Below, piece after piece: positions 33,792 to 42,692 of a stretch of 44,386 nucleotides of DNA. Every line of letters begins with the position of its first letter. Within the stretch, counting starts at the first letter, position 1. Source of the DNA: Ewingella americana ATCC 33852 (lineage in GTDB: Bacteria > Pseudomonadota > Gammaproteobacteria > Enterobacterales > Enterobacteriaceae); NCBI RefSeq assembly GCF_000735345.1, contig NZ_JMPJ01000041.1, forward strand, positions 1 through 44,386, written 5' to 3'. Under the pieces are notes generated by a model. That model saw only the letters and a list, made by a program, of their open reading frames with translations, was not told the origin of the DNA and did no database searches. The position numbers and the translations under genes are program-made.

Positions 33792-33841
33792 ATACACTCA
33801 GGAAATTATTAGCAATTTCGCTATGTTGGAGAGTCATCACC

Positions 33842-35410
33842 ATGAAAGCCTTTATCCCTTCCGTTCTGTTCGCTGCCATCGCGGCCAGCTTCACCGTTCA
33901 GGCCGCTACACCAGCGAATACCTTGGTTATTGCGCAATCTATCGATGACACGTCAAGCTTCGACCCGGCGCAGGGCTTTGAGCTGACCACCGTGCAGGCG
34001 TTCAACAACATTTATCAGCGTTTAGTGCAGTCTGACCCGAACAACCCCATTGATTTGAAACCGACGCTGGCGACCTCGTGGGAAGCAGGCAAAGACAACC
34101 GCAGCCTGACCTTTACCCTCGACCCGAAAGCAGTATTCGCCAGCGGCAACCCGCTGACCGCCGACGACGTAATTTTCTCCCTGTCTCGCGTGGTGAAGCT
34201 GAACCTCGAGCCATCCTTCGTGCTGACCCAACTTGGTTGGGATGAGAAAAACGTCGATAGCTTCCTGACCAAGGTTGACGATCACCACGTGAAGGTGAGC
34301 TGGACCGCCAACGTTAGCCCGAACTTCGTGCTGAGCCTGCTCTCTGCGCCGGTTTCTTCTATCGTAGACAGCAAGCAAGTGAAAGAAAACGCCAAAGGTA
34401 CCGACCTTGGTCACGAGTGGCTGGCCAGCCATTCCGCAGGCAGCGGCCCGTACAAAATCCGCACCTATGTGCCGCATGAAGTGGTGGTGCTCGACGCCAA
34501 CCCAACTTCGCCAGAGGGTGCGCCTAAGCTGAAAACCATCTTGATCAAAAACGTGCCGGACCCGGCCGCTCGCCGCCTGCTGATTGAGCAGGGCGATGCT
34601 GATATCGCGCGTAACCTCGGCGCAGACCAAATGGCCGCGTTGGAAGGCAAAAAGGGCGTTAAGCCGCTGGCTATCCCTTACGCGTCCCTGTACTTCCTGC
34701 AATTTAACGCCAAAGCTTCTCCAGCCTTGGGCAACCCTGCGTTCTGGGAAGCCGCTCGCTACCTGTTTGACTACAAACACATCGCCCACGACCTGATGAA
34801 AGACACCTTCCAGGTGCATCAGGCCTTCCTGCCAGAAGGCTATCTTGGCTCGCTGAATGACAACCCGTACACCTACGACCCGGCAAAAGCCAAAGCCATC
34901 TTGGAAAAAGCGGGGCTGAAAAACGTCACCTTCACCATTTCGACCTCTAACCAGCCGCCGTATCTGGACATCGCTCAGGCCTTGCAGGCGAGCTTCGCGC
35001 AGGGCGGCGTGACGGTGAAATTGGATCCGGGCCTAAGCCAGCAGATTTCCACCAAGGTTAAAGCGCACGAGTACGACGCTTACATGTCTTCATGGGGCCC
35101 GGACTACTTTGACCCGAACACCAACGCCTCGGCCTTTGCCTACAACGCAGAGAACGGTGGCCAAACGCTGGCATGGCGCGCCAACTGGTCAATTCCAGAG
35201 TTGAACAAACTGACGCTGGCAGCGACCGCCGAGCCTGACCAAGCTAAACGCGTGGCGGATTACCGCAAACTGCAATTAGAAGTGCAGAAAAGCTCGCCGT
35301 TCGTGATTGGTTTGCAGGCCAAGAGCCTGATTGCCGTGCGTGACAACATTCAGGGCTACGTGCAGGGCATCAACCCTGACATGGTCTTCTACAGCAAGGT
35401 CACTAAGTAA
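33842..35410 (+). CDS. Peptide ABC transporter substrate-binding protein (SBP family 5), first copy
   Basis: Periplasmic binding protein for a dipeptide/oligopeptide/nickel-type importer. The 522-residue precursor has a Sec signal (cleavage near VQA, residue 21) and the family 5 features: ATSWEAGKDNRSLTFTL, FASGNPLTADDVIFSLSR, SAGSGPYKI and DPNTNASAFAYN. A paralogue of similar length lies at 39098, with strings such as ASGNPxTADDVI and YxDPNTNAS in common. It heads the operon: its TAA overlaps the ATG of the permease gene by one base (TAATG). The exact peptide substrate is not shown. Confidence 0.93.
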   Translation: MKAFIPSVLFAAIAASFTVQAATPANTLVIAQSIDDTSSFDPAQGFELTTVQAFNNIYQRLVQSDPNNPIDLKPTLATSWEAGKDNRSLTFTLDPKAVFASGNPLTADDVIFSLSRVVKLNLEPSFVLTQLGWDEKNVDSFLTKVDDHHVKVSWTANVSPNFVLSLLSAPVSSIVDSKQVKENAKGTDLGHEWLASHSAGSGPYKIRTYVPHEVVVLDANPTSPEGAPKLKTILIKNVPDPAARRLLIEQGDADIARNLGADQMAALEGKKGVKPLAIPYASLYFLQFNAKASPALGNPAFWEAARYLFDYKHIAHDLMKDTFQVHQAFLPEGYLGSLNDNPYTYDPAKAKAILEKAGLKNVTFTISTSNQPPYLDIAQALQASFAQGGVTVKLDPGLSQQISTKVKAHEYDAYMSSWGPDYFDPNTNASAFAYNAENGGQTLAWRANWSIPELNKLTLAATAEPDQAKRVADYRKLQLEVQKSSPFVIGLQAKSLIAVRDNIQGYVQGINPDMVFYSKVTK

Positions 35411-36462
35411 TGACAGATAGTTCAACACCCGCCGGATTCGTCCGGCAGGGTTGGCGCTGGTCAGGCCGTCTGCTGACCGGCTTGGTTTCGCTAGCGCTGA
35501 CGCTGCTCGGCCTGCTGGCGTTTACCTTTACGCTTTCCCACCTCGCGCCGATTGACCCCACGCTGCAAGTTGCTGGCGACCACGCCAGCGAATCGACTTA
35601 CGCCCAGATCCGCAAAGATCTCGGGTTGGATCAGTCGGTTCCGGTGCAGTTTGGGCGTTATATCGAGCATCTGGCTCACGGCGATATGGGCATGTCGCGC
35701 ATCACCGCGCAGCCGGTAGCCAGTGATTTGGCTCGCACCTTCCCAGCCACCGTGGAGCTGGCCACCTGTGCCATTATCTTCGGCGCTTTCTTCGGTATTT
35801 CGCTGGCGCTGCTGGCGGTATGGAAACCGGGAAGCTGGCTGGATAACACCGCGCGGCTGATTTCGCTGCTCGGCTATTCGGTGCCGATTTTCTGGCTCAG
35901 TCTGTTAGGGCTGCTGCTGTTTTACGCCGTACTGCACTGGGCCGGTGGGCCGGGGCGGCTGGACGATGTGTATCTCTATAGCATGGAGCCAAAAACCGGT
36001 TTTGTGCTGATTGATACTTGGCTGTCCGGCGATCGCGAGATGTTCTTCAACGCCATCAGCCACCTGTGGCTGCCGGTGACCGTGCTGGCACTGCTTTCGA
36101 TGGCAGGGATCACGCGCCTGCTGCGCGCCTCGATGCTGGGCGAAATGAACAAAGAGTATGTGATTCTGGCGCGCTCGAAGGGTGCTGGCCGGGGCCGCGT
36201 GCTGCTGCGTCACGTCTTCCCTAACGTTTTGGGTACGCTTATTACCGTGTTAACGCTCTCCTACGCCAGCCTGCTGGAAGGGGCGGTATTAACCGAAACG
36301 GTATTTGCTTGGCCGGGCGTTGGGCGCTATCTGACCACCGCGCTGTTTGCTGCCGACACGCCAGCTATCCTTGGCGCGACGCTGCTGATTGGCACCTGTT
36401 TCGTGCTGCTCAATGCGCTGGCGGATGCCCTGACTTACCTTCTTGACCCGCGAACCCGATAA
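35410..36462 (+). CDS. Peptide ABC transporter permease, DppB-like
   Basis: First inner-membrane permease of the importer, 350 residues. It has the N-terminal helix of the family, the conserved DLGLDQSVPVQFGRYI region, a large periplasmic segment after helix 4 (GGPGRLDDVYLYSMEPKTG), and the EAA coupling loop AR SKGAGRGRVLLRHVFPN (near residues 255-275). The end, LTYLLDPRTR, is typical. It starts within the stop of the binding-protein gene and is followed after 13 bases by the second permease gene. Confidence 0.93.
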   Translation: MTDSSTPAGFVRQGWRWSGRLLTGLVSLALTLLGLLAFTFTLSHLAPIDPTLQVAGDHASESTYAQIRKDLGLDQSVPVQFGRYIEHLAHGDMGMSRITAQPVASDLARTFPATVELATCAIIFGAFFGISLALLAVWKPGSWLDNTARLISLLGYSVPIFWLSLLGLLLFYAVLHWAGGPGRLDDVYLYSMEPKTGFVLIDTWLSGDREMFFNAISHLWLPVTVLALLSMAGITRLLRASMLGEMNKEYVILARSKGAGRGRVLLRHVFPNVLGTLITVLTLSYASLLEGAVLTETVFAWPGVGRYLTTALFAADTPAILGATLLIGTCFVLLNALADALTYLLDPRTR

Positions 36463-36475
36463 GTGGCTGACTGAT

Positions 36476-37345
36476 ATGACTCAACTTATTCCTGACCAGC
36501 CAACGCAGGTCGATGCCTCGACCGAATGGCGTCCGGCAAGGCGTATCACCACCTTGTCGATTGGCACCGTGCTGGTCATCATCCTGATTGCCTGCGCGCT
36601 GCTTGCGCCGCTGCTGGCACCTTTCGACCCGAACATTCAGCACATTGAGTTTCGCCTGCTGCCGCCTTCTGCCGAGCACTGGTTGGGCACTGACGGCTTT
36701 GGCCGTGACTTGCTCTCCCGCGTGATTTACGGCGCGCGGCCTACGCTGCTGCTGGTGTCGCTGATTTTGATCCTGACCATTCCGATTGGCCTCCTGGTGG
36801 GTATCAGCGCGGGTTACATCGGCGGCTGGTATGAGCGCATTATCATGCGCCTGACTGACATCGTGCTGTCGCTGCCAAGCTTGGTTATCGCGCTGGCGCT
36901 GGTGGCTATCCTTGGCCCGGGCTTGATGAATGGCGCACTGGCGCTGGCTTTCACCAGTTGGCCGCCGTTTGCTCGTCAGGCGAGGGCGGAGACGCTGGCG
37001 CTGCGCCGCAGTGACTATCTGGCGGCGGCGCGTATGCAGGGCATTGGCGGCTTACGCCTGATGTTCGGCCATATTCTGCCGCTGTGCTTGCCTAGCGCCG
37101 TGGTGCGCGCGGCGCTGAGCCTCGGCGGCATTATTCTGGCTTCTGCCGGTTTGGGCTTCCTCGGCATGGGTATCCAGCCACCGACCGCCGAATGGGGTTC
37201 GATGGTTGCCGAAGGCAGCAAAGTGATTTTCGACCAGTGGTGGGTCGCAGCCGCGCCGGGTGGAGCAATCCTGTTCGCCAGTCTGGCATTCAACCTGCTG
37301 GGCGATGGCCTGCGTGACAAAATGGACCCGCGACATGGCAAATGA
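36476..37345 (+). CDS. Peptide ABC transporter permease, DppC-like
   Basis: Second permease, 289 residues, with the DppC-type N-terminal pattern (LAPLLAPFDPNIQHIEFRLL, then HWLGTDGFGRDLLSRVIYGA), six membrane helices and the EAA loop YLAAARMQGIGGLRLMFGHI. I use ATG 36476; a TTG at 36443 inside the preceding gene gives an 11-residue longer form that is less likely. It ends at 37345, overlapping the first ATPase gene by 11 bases. Confidence 0.92.
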   Translation: MTQLIPDQPTQVDASTEWRPARRITTLSIGTVLVIILIACALLAPLLAPFDPNIQHIEFRLLPPSAEHWLGTDGFGRDLLSRVIYGARPTLLLVSLILILTIPIGLLVGISAGYIGGWYERIIMRLTDIVLSLPSLVIALALVAILGPGLMNGALALAFTSWPPFARQARAETLALRRSDYLAAARMQGIGGLRLMFGHILPLCLPSAVVRAALSLGGIILASAGLGFLGMGIQPPTAEWGSMVAEGSKVIFDQWWVAAAPGGAILFASLAFNLLGDGLRDKMDPRHGK

Positions 37346-38249
37346 TTTCGAGAAGAACCAACAAAAGACCCTGCACAATGACGTGCTGGTCGCCAAAGAC
37401 CTGACGGTCTATCTGCCCGGCCCGCGCCCGGTGGAGCTGGTGAAGTCACTCTCTTTCAGCGTCGGAAAAGAGCGCGTGGCGCTGGTGGGAGAGTCCGGCT
37501 CGGGTAAATCCTTAACCGCCCGCGCTCTGATGGGGCTGTTGCCACATCCTTGCGAAGTGCGCGCCAGCCAGCTGACCTTGGGTGACCAAGACCTGCTGAC
37601 ACTGCGCGAACGCCAGTGGAACCAGCTGCGCGGTAACCGCGTATCGATGGTGATGCAGGATCCAAAACACGCGCTAAACCCGTCGCAGCCGATTGGCTGG
37701 CAGGTGGAAGAGCCGCTGCGCCTGCACACCCGTCTTGGTCGCAAAGAGCGGCAGGAGAAGGTGCTGGAGATGCTCAACGCCGTGGGCCTCCCTGACCCGA
37801 AACGCCTGTGCAAGCAGTATCCGCACCAGCTTTCCGGCGGTATGGGCCAGCGCGTGATGCTGGCGATTGCTCTAATCAATGATCCACAGTGGCTGATTGC
37901 CGATGAACCGACCTCGGCGCTGGATTTCGACATGCGCGAGCAGGTGCTGGGCTTGATTGAGCGTCTGGTAGAGCAACGCAACATGGGGCTGATTTTGATT
38001 AGCCACGATTTGCAGCAGGTGTCGCAGTTCTGCGAACGCGTGCTGGTGATGTACAAAGGCGACCTGTTGGATGAGCTGCCAGCCGACCAGCTGGCGCACG
38101 CCACGCACCCGTACACTCACACTCTGTGGTCATGCCGCCCGAGCAAGTTCACCCACGGTGAACGCCTGCCGGTGCTGGACCGCGCACTGCTTGAGTCTTT
38201 GAAATCCGCTTCATCGAAAGATGCTTCCTCACAGGAGCCACAGCCATGA
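37335..38249 (+). CDS. Peptide ABC transporter ATPase, DppD-like
   Basis: First ATPase of the importer, 304 residues. Walker A GESGSGKS, the Q-loop VMQDPKHALNPSQ, the signature QLSGGMGQR and Walker B WLIADEPTSALD with the later H-loop ISHDL are all intact. The C-terminal part (HATHPYTHTLWSCRPS) is the oligopeptide-transporter extension typical of OppD/DppD. ATG 37335 was chosen because it gives the usual N-terminus and an 11-base overlap with the permease gene; the frame reaches back to 37260. Its end overlaps the next gene by four bases (ATGA). Confidence 0.93.
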   Translation: MANDFEKNQQKTLHNDVLVAKDLTVYLPGPRPVELVKSLSFSVGKERVALVGESGSGKSLTARALMGLLPHPCEVRASQLTLGDQDLLTLRERQWNQLRGNRVSMVMQDPKHALNPSQPIGWQVEEPLRLHTRLGRKERQEKVLEMLNAVGLPDPKRLCKQYPHQLSGGMGQRVMLAIALINDPQWLIADEPTSALDFDMREQVLGLIERLVEQRNMGLILISHDLQQVSQFCERVLVMYKGDLLDELPADQLAHATHPYTHTLWSCRPSKFTHGERLPVLDRALLESLKSASSKDASSQEPQP

Positions 38250-38923
38250 GTCAGGTCGTTGCTGAATTAGCACACCTCAGCGTTTCACACCGTCACGGCT
38301 ATGAGCTGCGCACCGTGGTGCATGACGTGCATCTGAGCATTAAGCAGGGCGAGTGCTTCGGGCTAGTCGGGCCTTCCGGCTGCGGGAAATCCTCGCTGCT
38401 GTGGGTATTGGCTGGGTTAAACGGCCAATGGTCAGGGAACTTAACCATGCTCGGCCAGCAGCTGGTGCCGGGCAAGCCGTTCACCGGCAGCCTGCGCCGC
38501 GACGTGCAGATGGTGTTTCAGGACCCCTATGCCTCGCTGCACCCGAAACATCGCCTCAGCCGCACTCTGGCCGAGCCGCTGAAAATCCTTAAAGAGCAGG
38601 ATATCGAGCAGAAAATCGCTGAAGGTTTCCGTCAGGTGGGCCTCGACCCTAGCCTGATGAATCGCTATCCGCACCAGCTTTCCGGCGGCCAGCGCCAGCG
38701 CGTGGCGATTGTCCGCGCTCTGCTGCTCAAACCCAAGTTGCTGCTGCTGGATGAGCCGACGTCTGCGCTGGATATGTCAGTGCAGGCCGAAATTCTCAAT
38801 CTGCTCAATGACCTGAAAGCCTCAACCGACCTCACCATGCTGCTGGTAAGCCACGACGCCGATGTGATTGACCACATGTGTGACAGGGCGGTGCATATGG
38901 CGAAAGGGCATATTGTCGGGTAA
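38246..38923 (+). CDS. Peptide ABC transporter ATPase, DppF-like (short)
   Basis: Second ATPase, 225 residues, with Walker A GPSGCGKSS, Q-loop MVFQDPYASLHPK, signature QLSGGQRQR, Walker B LLLLDEPTSALD and H-loop VSHDADVI. It is about 100 residues shorter than E. coli DppF because the C-terminal oligopeptide extension is missing; the frame ends cleanly after KGHIVG, so this looks like a natural short form (as in nickel-type NikE/OppF relatives) rather than a truncation. Last gene of the operon headed at 33842. Confidence 0.92.
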   Translation: MSQVVAELAHLSVSHRHGYELRTVVHDVHLSIKQGECFGLVGPSGCGKSSLLWVLAGLNGQWSGNLTMLGQQLVPGKPFTGSLRRDVQMVFQDPYASLHPKHRLSRTLAEPLKILKEQDIEQKIAEGFRQVGLDPSLMNRYPHQLSGGQRQRVAIVRALLLKPKLLLLDEPTSALDMSVQAEILNLLNDLKASTDLTMLLVSHDADVIDHMCDRAVHMAKGHIVG

Positions 38924-38930
38924 TTATTGG

Positions 38931-38965
38931 TTTGCTCCTTCTCCTCTCAGAGGAGAAGGAGCAAA
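38931..38965. repeat. Perfect 17-bp palindrome after the transporter operon
   Basis: TTTGCTCCTTCTCCTCT (38931-38947), one C, then AGAGGAGAAGGAGCAAA (38949-38965). It is the same module as the central hairpin of the large repeat near 13.7 kb. It follows the last ATPase gene by 8 bases and precedes the second binding-protein gene by 133 bp, so it may stop or reduce read-through; no T run follows. The rest of 38966-39097 presumably holds the promoter of the next gene. Confidence 0.8.
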
Positions 38966-39097
38966 ATCAAAAGCCAATGCAAAAGCCGCAAACTCTTATC
39001 CATTTTGATTATTTCTAATGCATTTATAAGTATTTAGCTGCTTAGAATCCGCCCCGTAAACTCCCTAAACAAATCATTTTTCGGGAGTTTTGCCTTC

Positions 39098-40672
39098 ATG
39101 AAAGTTCGTCTTCCTTCTTTGCTTTTCTTGGCCGTTGCGGCGGCGTTCAGTGCTCATGCGGCGACGCCGAAAGATACGCTGGTGATCGCCAGTACGCTTG
39201 AGGGGATCATCAGTCTGGATCCGGCCGAAAGTTTTGAAATCATGAGTTCAGGGAATTTAATCAATATTTATCAGCAGATTGTCTCTCCAGACCGCCAGCA
39301 CCCGGACACGCTGGATCCTGACGTGGCGTCGAGCTGGACCAAGGGCGACAGCGACCACAGCTTGGTGTTTACCATCAAGCCGGGGGCGAAATTCGCCAGT
39401 GGCAACCCGGTGACGGCGGATGACGTGATTTACTCCTATACCCGCGCGGTGAAGCTCAACAAAAGCCCGTCGTTTATCCTCGGCGAGCTTGGCTGGACGC
39501 CGGACAACATTGATACCCAATTCAAAAAAGTCGGTGACGATAAGCTGCAAATCAGCTGGCCTGCGGATATCGGCAGCGAGCTGGTGCTGCGCGTGCTGAC
39601 CGCCCCGGTGGCGGCGATTGTTGACAGCAAGCTGGTGAAATCTCATGCGGAAAATAACGACTTCGGCAACAGCTGGTTGCGCTCTCGCTCGGCGGGCAGC
39701 GGTGCCTTTGAAGTACGCAACTACGTGCCGCACGAGGCGCTGGTGCTCAAACGCAACCCGAATGCGCACCCTCTGGCTAAGCTGGAAAACGTGCTGTTCA
39801 AAAACGTCGCGGACCCGGCAACCCGCCGCCTGCTGGTACTGAACGGCGACGCGGATATTGCCTATGACTTGGGTGCCGACCAGTTCGCCTCGCTGCAAAA
39901 AGAGAAGGGCGTGCGCGTCTCTGAATTCCCGGCGACCAAGGTGTTCTATCTGGCCTTCAACACCGGCGACACCACCCAGCCCGCGCTGAATAACCCGGCG
40001 CTGTGGCAAGCGGCTCGCTGGCTGGTGGACTACAAAGGCATCTCGCAAGACTTGCTGAAAGGCCAATACACCATCCACCAAACCTTCCTGCCGGACGGTC
40101 TGGCCGGGGCAATCGACGATCAGCCATTTAAGCTGGATGTCGCCAAAGCTAAAGAGATCCTGAGCAAAGCGGGCATCGCCGAAGGCACCAAAATTGACCT
40201 GCTGGTGATTAACCAGCCGCCATATTCTGATATCGCCCAGTCGCTGCAAGCCAGCTTCGCCAAGGCGGGGATTAACTTAGTGGTGCATCCGCTGGTGGAA
40301 AGCGATGTGCTGACCCGCATGCGCGCCCACAAATTCCAGTCCATCTTCACCTACTGGGGCGCGGATTACCTCGACCCGAATACCAACGCCAGCACCTTCG
40401 CCTATAACGTGCCGGACGGCCCGAAAACCTTGGCCCAGCGTATTCAGTGGGTGATCCCTGAAATCAGCAAGCAGACCCGCGAAGCGGCGGCAGAGTCTGA
40501 CCCAACCAAACGTCTGGCGCGCTACGCCGATCTGCAACGTGAATTGCAGCGCAATTCGCCATTCGTGGTGGCGCTGCAAAGCAAACTACTGGTGGCTTTA
40601 CGTGACAACGTAACGGGGGCCAGCCAGAACGTCGCGGGCAGCCAGCTGTATTTGGATACGGTGAATAAGTAA
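39098..40672 (+). CDS. Peptide ABC transporter substrate-binding protein (SBP family 5), second copy
   Basis: A 524-residue precursor with a Sec signal (MKVRLPSLLFLAVAAAFSAHA, cleavage after AHA) and the same family 5 layout as the protein at 33842: ASSWTKGDSDHSLVFTI, FASGNPVTADDVIYSYTR, SAGSGAFEV and DPNTNASTFAYN. The two are clear paralogues, but differ in the pocket-forming middle, so they may bind different ligands and share the single transporter core between them (inference). It is separated from the operon by a palindrome and likely has its own promoter. A strong terminator follows. Confidence 0.93.
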   Translation: MKVRLPSLLFLAVAAAFSAHAATPKDTLVIASTLEGIISLDPAESFEIMSSGNLINIYQQIVSPDRQHPDTLDPDVASSWTKGDSDHSLVFTIKPGAKFASGNPVTADDVIYSYTRAVKLNKSPSFILGELGWTPDNIDTQFKKVGDDKLQISWPADIGSELVLRVLTAPVAAIVDSKLVKSHAENNDFGNSWLRSRSAGSGAFEVRNYVPHEALVLKRNPNAHPLAKLENVLFKNVADPATRRLLVLNGDADIAYDLGADQFASLQKEKGVRVSEFPATKVFYLAFNTGDTTQPALNNPALWQAARWLVDYKGISQDLLKGQYTIHQTFLPDGLAGAIDDQPFKLDVAKAKEILSKAGIAEGTKIDLLVINQPPYSDIAQSLQASFAKAGINLVVHPLVESDVLTRMRAHKFQSIFTYWGADYLDPNTNASTFAYNVPDGPKTLAQRIQWVIPEISKQTREAAAESDPTKRLARYADLQRELQRNSPFVVALQSKLLVALRDNVTGASQNVAGSQLYLDTVNK

Positions 40673-40687
40673 AAGTAGAGTGAAAGA

Positions 40688-40722
40688 TAAAAAGCCCCGC
40701 GATGTTTAGCGGGGCTTTTTGC
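40688..40722. terminator. Bidirectional terminator between the second binding protein and the GH13 gene
   Basis: AAAGCCCCGC (40691-40700) pairs with GCGGGGCTTT (40709-40718), with TTT after it and an A-rich stretch (GATAAAAA) before it, so it works on both strands. Confidence 0.93.
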
Positions 40723-40746
40723 TGATGTGGTAAAGCTTTTATTAAC

Positions 40747-42474
40747 TTAATCCAACTTATAAACCTGCGCAGAAATCGCGCCAGCGTGGATGGCATCGTT
40801 CTGGTCGCCCGGCTTATAGCTGCCTTGGGTGTTATCTCCGGCCATCAGTTTGGCAGTTTTCACCTTCAGCGCGGCGACGGAAACATCGCGCGGCTGCTCG
40901 CTTGGGTTGAGCACCACCAGATAGCGGTCATCGCCCGAGGAGCGCAAATAGACCATCGGGTAGGGCTGATTGACGTCGCTGACTAGCTTCCAGTCGCCGT
41001 CTGCCGACAGTGCCGGGCTGTCTTTGCGCAGCGTCAGCAGTTGGCGGGTGTAGTTGAGCAGCGAGGCAGGGTCTTTGTCCTCTTTGGCCACCGTCGGGCG
41101 ATTGACGTCTTTGTCCACTGGCAGGTAGAGATTCCAGTAATCTGCGGTGGAGAATCCGGCGTTTTTCGAATCATCCCACTGCATTGGCGTCCTTGAGCCC
41201 GCGCGGTTCTTGGTGGCGCGTCCCTGACTGCCTTCTTTGTTCCACAGCCCGGTCTGGAATTTCATCCCAATTTCATCGCCATAGTAGATAAACGGCGTGC
41301 CCGGCATGGTGAGGAAGAAGGTCATGGTGACTTTCAGCTGGTCGAGGGTGTTACGGTCACCGGCGTTTAGGCGCTGGATATCATGGTTGCCGGTCGGTAG
41401 CGAGATATAGCTCTTGCCCTTGGTGGCGTTGTATTGCTCGGTGTAAAGATCGTACCACTCCTTGATTTGGCCTTTGCCCTGCTTGGCGAAGTAGCTGACC
41501 TGCGGCTCGAACTCGCCGCCGACCTTGTTAAAGAACAGCGAGGAGAAGTTATATTTGCCGGTGTGCATCATGAAATCGATGTTGAACCCTGCCGCAGAGG
41601 ACTCTTTCGGGTTGCTCCATTCGGAGATAAGCACGCCTTCGGGATACTTGGCTTTGTACCATGAGGAGATGTCCTGCCAAACCTTGATGGAGGCCAATTT
41701 GCCCGGATCGTTCTTCACCACGCTGGAGGCCATATCCACGCGGAAGCCGTCCGCGCCCTTGTCCATCCAGAACGCGATAATGTTTTCGATTTCACGGCGG
41801 ACCGCCATCGGGCCGGGGGCGTCAATCGGCTGCTCCCACGCGTGCTGCGGGTTCGGATTGGCGTAACCGTAGTTCAGCGCTGGCTGGGAATCGTAGTAGT
41901 TTTTGATGTAAAACGGCGAGCGGCCTGAGTCGGTTTTCACAAAGCTGTCTTCACCAATTACACCGCTGATTTGGTCTTTCTCTTTGCCTTTGACGTCATC
42001 GGGAATTCTGTCCGGCCAGATGTAGTAGTCGCTATAGCGCTGGTCCGGGCCTTTCTTCGACGCTAAGAACCAAGCGTTTTGGTCGGAAGTGTGTCCCGCC
42101 ACCAAGTCCAAACAGACGCGCAGGCCGCGCTTGTGGGCCTCTTCCACCAGTCGTTTGAAGTCGGCGTTGGTGCCAAAGCGTTTGTCGATGGAGTAGAAGT
42201 CAGTGATGTCGTAACCGCCGTCTTTGAATTCAGAGGAGAACATCGGGTTGAACCACAGGGTGTTTACGCCGATGGATTTTATGTAATCCAGCTTGTCGAT
42301 CACTCCCTGAATGTCGCCGACGCCGTCGCCGTTAGAATCTTTAAATGAGGAGGGGTAAATCTGATAAAAAACCGCTTTGCTGACCCATTCCGGCGCGTCG
42401 TTTTTGGCCTGCGCCTGCCCTGAAATTGCCGCGACGGCTAACGCGGTGAATATCGCAATGCTATGCTTCTTCAT
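40747..42474 (-). CDS. Exported GH13 glycosidase (alpha-amylase/alpha-glucosidase family)
   Basis: A secreted glycoside hydrolase acting on alpha-glucosidic bonds. The 575-residue precursor has a signal peptide (cleavage near AQA, residue 23), a calcium-type loop DSNGDGVGD (46-54), the (beta/alpha)8 barrel and a C-terminal beta domain (~490-575). Catalytic residues: nucleophile D247 (GFRVD), acid/base E285 (ISEW) and D365 (GNHD). Region I reads DLVAGHTS, with G where most GH13 enzymes have N before the histidine. It lacks the RLDRD motif I recall for sucrose isomerases. ATG 42474 follows CAGGAGA; an upstream frame to 42525 is not needed. Periplasmic or extracellular; substrate unknown. Confidence 0.85.
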   Translation of the reverse strand: MKKHSIAIFTALAVAAISGQAQAKNDAPEWVSKAVFYQIYPSSFKDSNGDGVGDIQGVIDKLDYIKSIGVNTLWFNPMFSSEFKDGGYDITDFYSIDKRFGTNADFKRLVEEAHKRGLRVCLDLVAGHTSDQNAWFLASKKGPDQRYSDYYIWPDRIPDDVKGKEKDQISGVIGEDSFVKTDSGRSPFYIKNYYDSQPALNYGYANPNPQHAWEQPIDAPGPMAVRREIENIIAFWMDKGADGFRVDMASSVVKNDPGKLASIKVWQDISSWYKAKYPEGVLISEWSNPKESSAAGFNIDFMMHTGKYNFSSLFFNKVGGEFEPQVSYFAKQGKGQIKEWYDLYTEQYNATKGKSYISLPTGNHDIQRLNAGDRNTLDQLKVTMTFFLTMPGTPFIYYGDEIGMKFQTGLWNKEGSQGRATKNRAGSRTPMQWDDSKNAGFSTADYWNLYLPVDKDVNRPTVAKEDKDPASLLNYTRQLLTLRKDSPALSADGDWKLVSDVNQPYPMVYLRSSGDDRYLVVLNPSEQPRDVSVAALKVKTAKLMAGDNTQGSYKPGDQNDAIHAGAISAQVYKLD

Positions 42475-42692
42475 GTCACTTTCTCCTGAGTAAAAAAATA
42501 ATAAAAAGTACCAATCGCGTTTCATTTTTAATACGAGGAGTTATGACAGTAGCAGCTATTTAGCCATGCAATTTCAACAAGCTAGGGTAGAGCGCAGCTT
42601 TGTGAGTAGGGTCACAATCAATGATCGAGCTAATGAAATGTTGCATTTTGACCGAGGATTTATCGTCTGAACTTTGAAGATTTAAGGGGCTT

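Noticed and set aside
36443-36475. TTG start for the DppC-like permease
   Set aside because: The added residues lie in the preceding gene's coding end; ATG 36476 gives the usual N-terminal length.
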